From Domibacillus sp. (GTDB taxonomy: Bacteria > Bacillota > Bacilli > Bacillales > Domibacillaceae): a stretch of 9,865 bases of DNA. The DNA lies in contig JAPSKG010000068.1 in the NCBI GenBank assembly GCA_031177795.1, positions 1-9,865 on the forward strand, read 5' to 3'. Both the position numbers and the translations under genes were made by a program. Of the stretch, positions 6,500 through 9,865 are shown one piece after another; the stretch's first letter is position 1; each line of letters opens with the position of its first letter. Below the pieces are notes generated by a model, which made no database searches, had not been told where the DNA came from, and saw nothing but the letters and a program-made list of their open reading frames with translations.

Positions 6500-7741
6500 T
6501 CAGTAAGCTAAATTATGCAGGACTTTAATTAAAAGTAAAATGCCTTTTTCCAAATCGGCGGCTTCAGTATGTTCAAATGGTGAATGACTAATGCCTTTAT
6601 GACTTGGCACAAAAAGCAGTGATGTAGGCAAGTACTGCCCGAACACCTGTGAATCATGGCCAGCGCCACTTGTCATCACTTTATATGGAATATTTTCTTT
6701 TTCCAAAATAGCCGTTGAAATAGCGCTTAGCTTTTCACACATTTTTACTGGTTGTTCCTTCATCCAATTTTCAATATGGATTTTTGTTTGATGCTGCTCG
6801 CAAATTTGTTTAAATTCATCAAAAACACTTGTACTGAAAGCTTCTAGCAACGCTTCTTCACTGTGGCGAATATCAATAGAAAACGTAACTTCGCGCGCAA
6901 TTACATTCGGAATGTTTGGTGTTACTTCCATTCTTCCTACTGTTGCAACAAATGCTGGATCCGTTTTTTTTGCTTTTTGAGTTAAATGGTGAATAAGCTC
7001 AGCTGCTGTGCTAACAGCATCTTTTCGATACGGCATTGGCGTTGTTCCAGCATGATTGCTTTCCCCGGTTATCGTCACGTTATAGCGGCGTTGACCAACA
7101 ATATGGCTAACAACACCAACGGCTTTGTTTTCCCGCTCTAACACTTCGCCTTGTTCCACATGCAGCTCAATAAAACAGCTAAGGTCGTTTCGCTTTGTTT
7201 CTGCATACTGCCCGAGTCCGAAACCAGCTTTATTCATAGCATCATTAAATGCAATGCCGTTTGTGTCTTTGGCTTTTTCTATATCTTCTTTTTTACGAAG
7301 GCCTGTGATATTTCCAGAACCCCAGTATGTTAAAGGAAAACGACTTCCTTCTTCTTCGCAAAGCGATACGACCTCAAGTGTTTTTTTGGGCTGGCCATAT
7401 TGTTTGGATAAAAAGTTTAAGGCGATAATACCAGCAATAATTCCGTATGCACCATCGTATTTTCCGCCATCCATTACTGTGTCAATATGAGAACCTGTTA
7501 AAATAACAGATGATTCTTTTTCAGATCCTTCAAGTCGTCCATATAGATTACCTGTATCATCAAAGTATGGAGCGAGACCGGCTTCTTTCATTTTCCCCTT
7601 TAATGCTTGCTGGGCTTTTTGCCATTTTTCATCATACAAAAGACGAGTTACACCGTTGTTTTCCGTTCTGCCGTATGAAGACAGCCACTCAATCATTTCT
7701 TCTGCCTGGTTCAACAAAGCAGGTGAATCAGCTTTAATCAT
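6500..7741 (-). CDS. pucF (allC): Allantoate amidohydrolase
   Basis: M20-family metallohydrolase that converts allantoate to ureidoglycine, releasing ammonia and CO2. From the ATG at 7741 it is 413 residues, the length of Bacillus PucF (about 412). The metal ligands are visible in order: H85 in TGSHIDTV, D96 in GGKYDGAYG, E130/E131 in LCEEEGSRF, H194 in FIELHVEQG and H386 in HKGISHSP. The dimerisation-domain motif GESNHAGTTPMP (226-237) and SGAGHDSQVF (358-367) are typical of the allantoate/ureidopropionase/carbamoylase group. The frame stays open upstream to 7804, but a GGAGGG ribosome binding site at 7755-7750, 8 bases before ATG 7741, fixes the start. It is first gene of the pucF-pucG unit and diverges from pucR. 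Related N-carbamoyl-L-amino-acid hydrolases look similar; the neighbours decide for allantoate. Confidence 0.94.
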   Translation of the reverse strand: MIKADSPALLNQAEEMIEWLSSYGRTENNGVTRLLYDEKWQKAQQALKGKMKEAGLAPYFDDTGNLYGRLEGSEKESSVILTGSHIDTVMDGGKYDGAYGIIAGIIALNFLSKQYGQPKKTLEVVSLCEEEGSRFPLTYWGSGNITGLRKKEDIEKAKDTNGIAFNDAMNKAGFGLGQYAETKRNDLSCFIELHVEQGEVLERENKAVGVVSHIVGQRRYNVTITGESNHAGTTPMPYRKDAVSTAAELIHHLTQKAKKTDPAFVATVGRMEVTPNIPNVIAREVTFSIDIRHSEEALLEAFSTSVFDEFKQICEQHQTKIHIENWMKEQPVKMCEKLSAISTAILEKENIPYKVMTSGAGHDSQVFGQYLPTSLLFVPSHKGISHSPFEHTEAADLEKGILLLIKVLHNLAY

Positions 7742-7749
7742 TCTTTTGT

Positions 7750-7755
7750 CCCTCC
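7750..7755 (-). promoter_or_regulatory. Ribosome binding site that fixes the pucF start
   Basis: GGAGGG on the minus strand, 8 bases before the ATG at 7741. The upstream in-frame ATG at 7804 has no comparable site and would add 21 residues (many of them Arg, Lys or Glu) not seen in PucF. Confidence 0.8.
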
Positions 7756-7876
7756 GCTCTTCTACTGTCCTTTTTATTTTAATAGAAGCGAATGCGAAAA
7801 ACATTCATAAAAATGTAGAATATTTTAAGGATTTATTGTTTAATTTAACTAAAAGATTATCTAAAATGAACTTTTC

Positions 7877-7883
7877 AGGAGAG
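7877..7883 (+). promoter_or_regulatory. Ribosome binding site that fixes the pucR start
   Basis: AGGAGAG, 6 bases before the ATG at 7890. In-frame ATGs further upstream (7866 and 7656) lack such a site, and the 7656 start would run through the pucF coding region in antisense. Confidence 0.8.
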
Positions 7884-7889
7884 ATTACA

Positions 7890-9500
7890 ATGCTCTTACA
7901 AGAACTACTAAATCTGCCGGTATTTGCTGGCGCTTCTGTTGTTGCCGGCTCTAAAGGGTTGGATCATGAAGTAAATACCGTAAATATGATGGATGCACCT
8001 GATATTATCTCATATTTAAAGCAAAATGAATTGCTGGTCACTACTGCTTTTCACTTTAAAGATGATCTTTCTTCTTTACTAGAATTAATTAAAGGGATGC
8101 AAAAATATGGATGCGCTGGTATTGGTATTAAAACAAAACGATTTTTAAAAGAACTTCCACCAGAAGCAATTGAGCTTGCCAACGATCGAAATATACCTAT
8201 TATAGACATTCCCATAGACACTTCACTGGGAGACATCGTAAATCAGTCTCTTAGCTTTATTTTAGATACGAGAACAAACGAACTTCATCAAGCTATGGAA
8301 ACCCACCAGCGATTTACAAAGCTTATTGTAAACGGCCAGGGCCTTGATAAAATTCTTGAAAGCCTTGCTTTGTTAATGGATAGCCAGGTAACCCTCTTAA
8401 ATCATCAATTACGCCCACTCTATGGGGCAGGAGCTGGACGAGAAAGTTCCCATTCATTATTTACTGGCGTTTCTCATTATTTGCCAAAGTCTGGTTTTAT
8501 CACTTTTTCACTCTTGAATGAATACCGGGAAGCTTTTACGCTTTTTCCAGTATACACTCATAAAAAACAGTACAGCTATCTGGCTGTTCACCGCTTTATA
8601 CCGCCAACTGATCGGGCTGAAATTTTAACAGTTGAACAAGCTGCAAACGTTATAGCCTTTGAATTAATGAAAGAAAATGCACTTAAACAAAAAACACAGC
8701 GCCTTCAAAACGAATTTTTTATCAACTTTGTTAATGGCACTTTTTCTTCAGCTGAAGAAGTTCTTAATCGGGCAAAAGAAATTGGCCTTTTTGGTGACCG
8801 GCGTTATTTATGTGCGGTTGGTAAAATTGATGACATAGAAAAAAGCCTTTCAATTATGGAGTATCAATCCGAAAAAGATCTTATTCTCGATACGATTGAA
8901 GAAGAAATTCAAGCATCTGATAATAAGATACATTTGTTTGACGCTGATGAAACGTATATCCTTATGATGGAAATAAAAGGTAACTGGAGTGATAGTGAAG
9001 CCAATTTTTTATCTTTTTTGAAACATGTCCAAAGCGCCGTTTTCCCGCTTTTCAATAAAACTATTTCTTTTGGCATTAGTCACTATGCTGAACAGTTTCT
9101 TCATATTCCTGAGGCCTATAAAGAAGCAGCTGACGCGCTTTATTATGGTACGATGCTTGGCAACAAACAATTTATTGAGTCTTATCAGCCAAAAGAAGTA
9201 CCGGAAATATTGCGTATGATACCCCATGAACAGCTGGAACGATTTTATCAAAATACTTTTCAGGCTTTAGTGAAAGAACCAAAAAAAGATTATGATGTTT
9301 TAATGCACACGCTATCAGTTTATTTAGAATCACACTGCCAGTTGTCTGAAACGGCTAAACGCCTTTTTATTCACCGCAACACAGTGATTTACCGTTTGGA
9401 AAAATGTGAAGAACTGCTTGGCCGGAGCTTAAAAGACCCGGAAGAAACGTTATGTCTCCGTATTGGCTTTCGCATCAAGGCACTGCTTCAAAACAAATAA
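7890..9500 (+). CDS. pucR: Purine catabolism transcriptional activator
   Basis: 536-residue cytosolic DNA-binding regulator; B. subtilis PucR is about 531. The N-terminal PucR domain (about 5-125) is recognisable from LLNLPVFAGASVVAG, the NMMDAPDI segment, NELLVTTAF and NIPIIDIP. The middle (about 140-420) resembles the sensory and CdaR/GGDEF-like region of this family, including FGISHYAEQFLHIPEAYKEA. The C-terminus (about 468-530) is the PucR-type helix-turn-helix: SETAKRLFIHRNTVIYRLEK, with RNTV in the recognition helix. In B. subtilis PucR activates the purine-degradation genes when uric acid, allantoin or allantoate is present. Here it diverges from pucF, the classical place for a local regulator, and would be expected to act on pucFG, the permease group and pucH. 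CdaR-like sugar-acid regulators share the C-terminal domain, but the N-terminal domain and context support PucR. Confidence 0.92.
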   Translation: MLLQELLNLPVFAGASVVAGSKGLDHEVNTVNMMDAPDIISYLKQNELLVTTAFHFKDDLSSLLELIKGMQKYGCAGIGIKTKRFLKELPPEAIELANDRNIPIIDIPIDTSLGDIVNQSLSFILDTRTNELHQAMETHQRFTKLIVNGQGLDKILESLALLMDSQVTLLNHQLRPLYGAGAGRESSHSLFTGVSHYLPKSGFITFSLLNEYREAFTLFPVYTHKKQYSYLAVHRFIPPTDRAEILTVEQAANVIAFELMKENALKQKTQRLQNEFFINFVNGTFSSAEEVLNRAKEIGLFGDRRYLCAVGKIDDIEKSLSIMEYQSEKDLILDTIEEEIQASDNKIHLFDADETYILMMEIKGNWSDSEANFLSFLKHVQSAVFPLFNKTISFGISHYAEQFLHIPEAYKEAADALYYGTMLGNKQFIESYQPKEVPEILRMIPHEQLERFYQNTFQALVKEPKKDYDVLMHTLSVYLESHCQLSETAKRLFIHRNTVIYRLEKCEELLGRSLKDPEETLCLRIGFRIKALLQNK

Positions 9501-9583
9501 TAGGGATATTTTAAACTATGTAAAAACAGGAATACAAAAAGCTGATCTTGTTTTGAAGAAGGCCGGTCACAATATTGTTTTTT

Positions 9584-9630
9584 AAACCTTTATTTAAGCT
9601 TGAACCTGTAAAAAGGTTTTGGCTTTTTTT
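9584..9630 (+). terminator. Terminator after pucR
   Basis: AAACCTTT (9584-9591) and AAAGGTTT (9612-9619) can pair. A shorter alternative is AACCT / AGGTT within 9603-9618. Then comes TTGGCTTTTTTT, with seven T at 9624-9630. Another inverted repeat, GGCTTTTT / AAAAAGCC (9621-9642), overlaps it. It lies about 85 bases after the pucR stop. Confidence 0.5.
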
Positions 9631-9737
9631 ATTGAAAAAGCCCTTTACTTCTCCATTGTTTTTCTTGCGATTTGGATTTTTCCCTTAACAAAGCCTGAAA
9701 AAGCATAAAATTATTGTCATGGTTTAAAAATGAGCAT

Positions 9738-9766
9738 AAAAAAAGAACAGCGGCTGCTGTTCTTTT
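9738..9766 (-). terminator. rRNA operon terminator
   Basis: A perfect 11-base-pair stem, AAAAGAACAGC (9741-9751) / GCTGTTCTTTT (9756-9766), with a 4-base loop. On the minus strand it runs straight into seven T (9744-9738). It starts 5 bases beyond the 5S 3' end. It is symmetrical enough to stop plus-strand transcripts leaking from pucR as well. Confidence 0.9.
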
Positions 9767-9771
9767 GGTTT

Positions 9772-9865
<94 letters not shown>

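Larger units (their letters stand above)
7742..7889. promoter_or_regulatory. Divergent pucF / pucR control region
   Basis: 148 AT-rich bases separate the two start codons and must hold both promoters. No clean -35/-10 pair is evident: TTGTTT near 7836-7841 on the plus strand lacks a good -10 at 17 bases. The minus strand of 7845-7857 (ATCTTTTAGTTAA) matches the PucR box at 10 of 13 positions, which is weak. No TnrA consensus match was found. The absence of strong core promoters would fit activator dependence. Confidence 0.5.
9501..9771. other. Non-coding gap between pucR and the rRNA operon
   Basis: 271 AT-rich bases with no credible gene. It holds the pucR terminator region (9584-9642) and the rRNA operon terminator (9738-9766), with about 95 bases between them in which nothing was recognised. 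Confidence 0.65.

Noticed and set aside
7125..7490. 121-codon plus-strand frame within pucF
   Set aside because: Antisense shadow of the allantoate amidohydrolase; Ser/Pro-rich, no start signals.
7845..7857. PucR box between pucF and pucR
   Set aside because: Only 10 of 13 positions match in AT-rich DNA, with a mismatch in the TTGG core; kept as a remark, not as a separate site.
7656..7889. Longer pucR reading frame starting at 7656
   Set aside because: The extra N-terminus would be antisense to the pucF 5' end and has no ribosome binding site; AGGAGAG before ATG 7890 and the PucR domain beginning right there fix the start.

Overview
The window reads as an accessory catabolic cluster from a low-to-mid GC Firmicute of the Bacillus type. 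The evidence is Bacillus-style gene families (PucR, PucF, PucG, PucH), strong AGGAGG-type ribosome binding sites, AT-rich intergenic DNA, a perfect match to the Bacillus TnrA operator consensus and a Bacillus-like 5S rRNA. The species cannot be named from this sequence.

Layout from left to right: (1) 1-1320, minus strand, allantoinase (pucH/allB), with its stop codon just outside the window. (2) 1321-1717, a 397-base intergenic region. It holds the pucH promoter, a TnrA operator match, a candidate PucR box and the terminator of the gene upstream. (3) 1718-5122, minus strand, a tight group of NCS2-type permease, amidase-signature hydrolase and fumarylacetoacetate-hydrolase-family protein. (4) 5123-5238, a gap with two terminator-like hairpins around a TATAAT. 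(5) 5239-7741, minus strand, allantoate amidohydrolase (pucF) followed by ureidoglycine-glyoxylate aminotransferase (pucG). (6) 7742-7889, a divergent control region. (7) 7890-9500, plus strand, the activator pucR. (8) 9501-9771, a non-coding stretch with two terminators facing each other. (9) 9772-9865, minus strand, the 3' part of a 5S rRNA, i.e. the end of an rRNA operon.

How it works together: PucH opens allantoin to allantoate. PucF releases ammonia and CO2 and gives ureidoglycine. PucG transfers the ureidoglycine amino group to glyoxylate, giving glycine and oxalurate. In Bacillus the fate of oxalurate is not well defined. The amidase and FAH-family genes, translationally coupled to each other and lying between pucG and pucH with a permease, are reasonable candidates for consuming oxalurate or a related ureido compound. 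That is the most interesting hypothesis here, but the substrates are inferred from context only. Regulation appears to join purine signalling (PucR) with nitrogen limitation (TnrA). The uricase and xanthine dehydrogenase genes of the pathway are not in the window.
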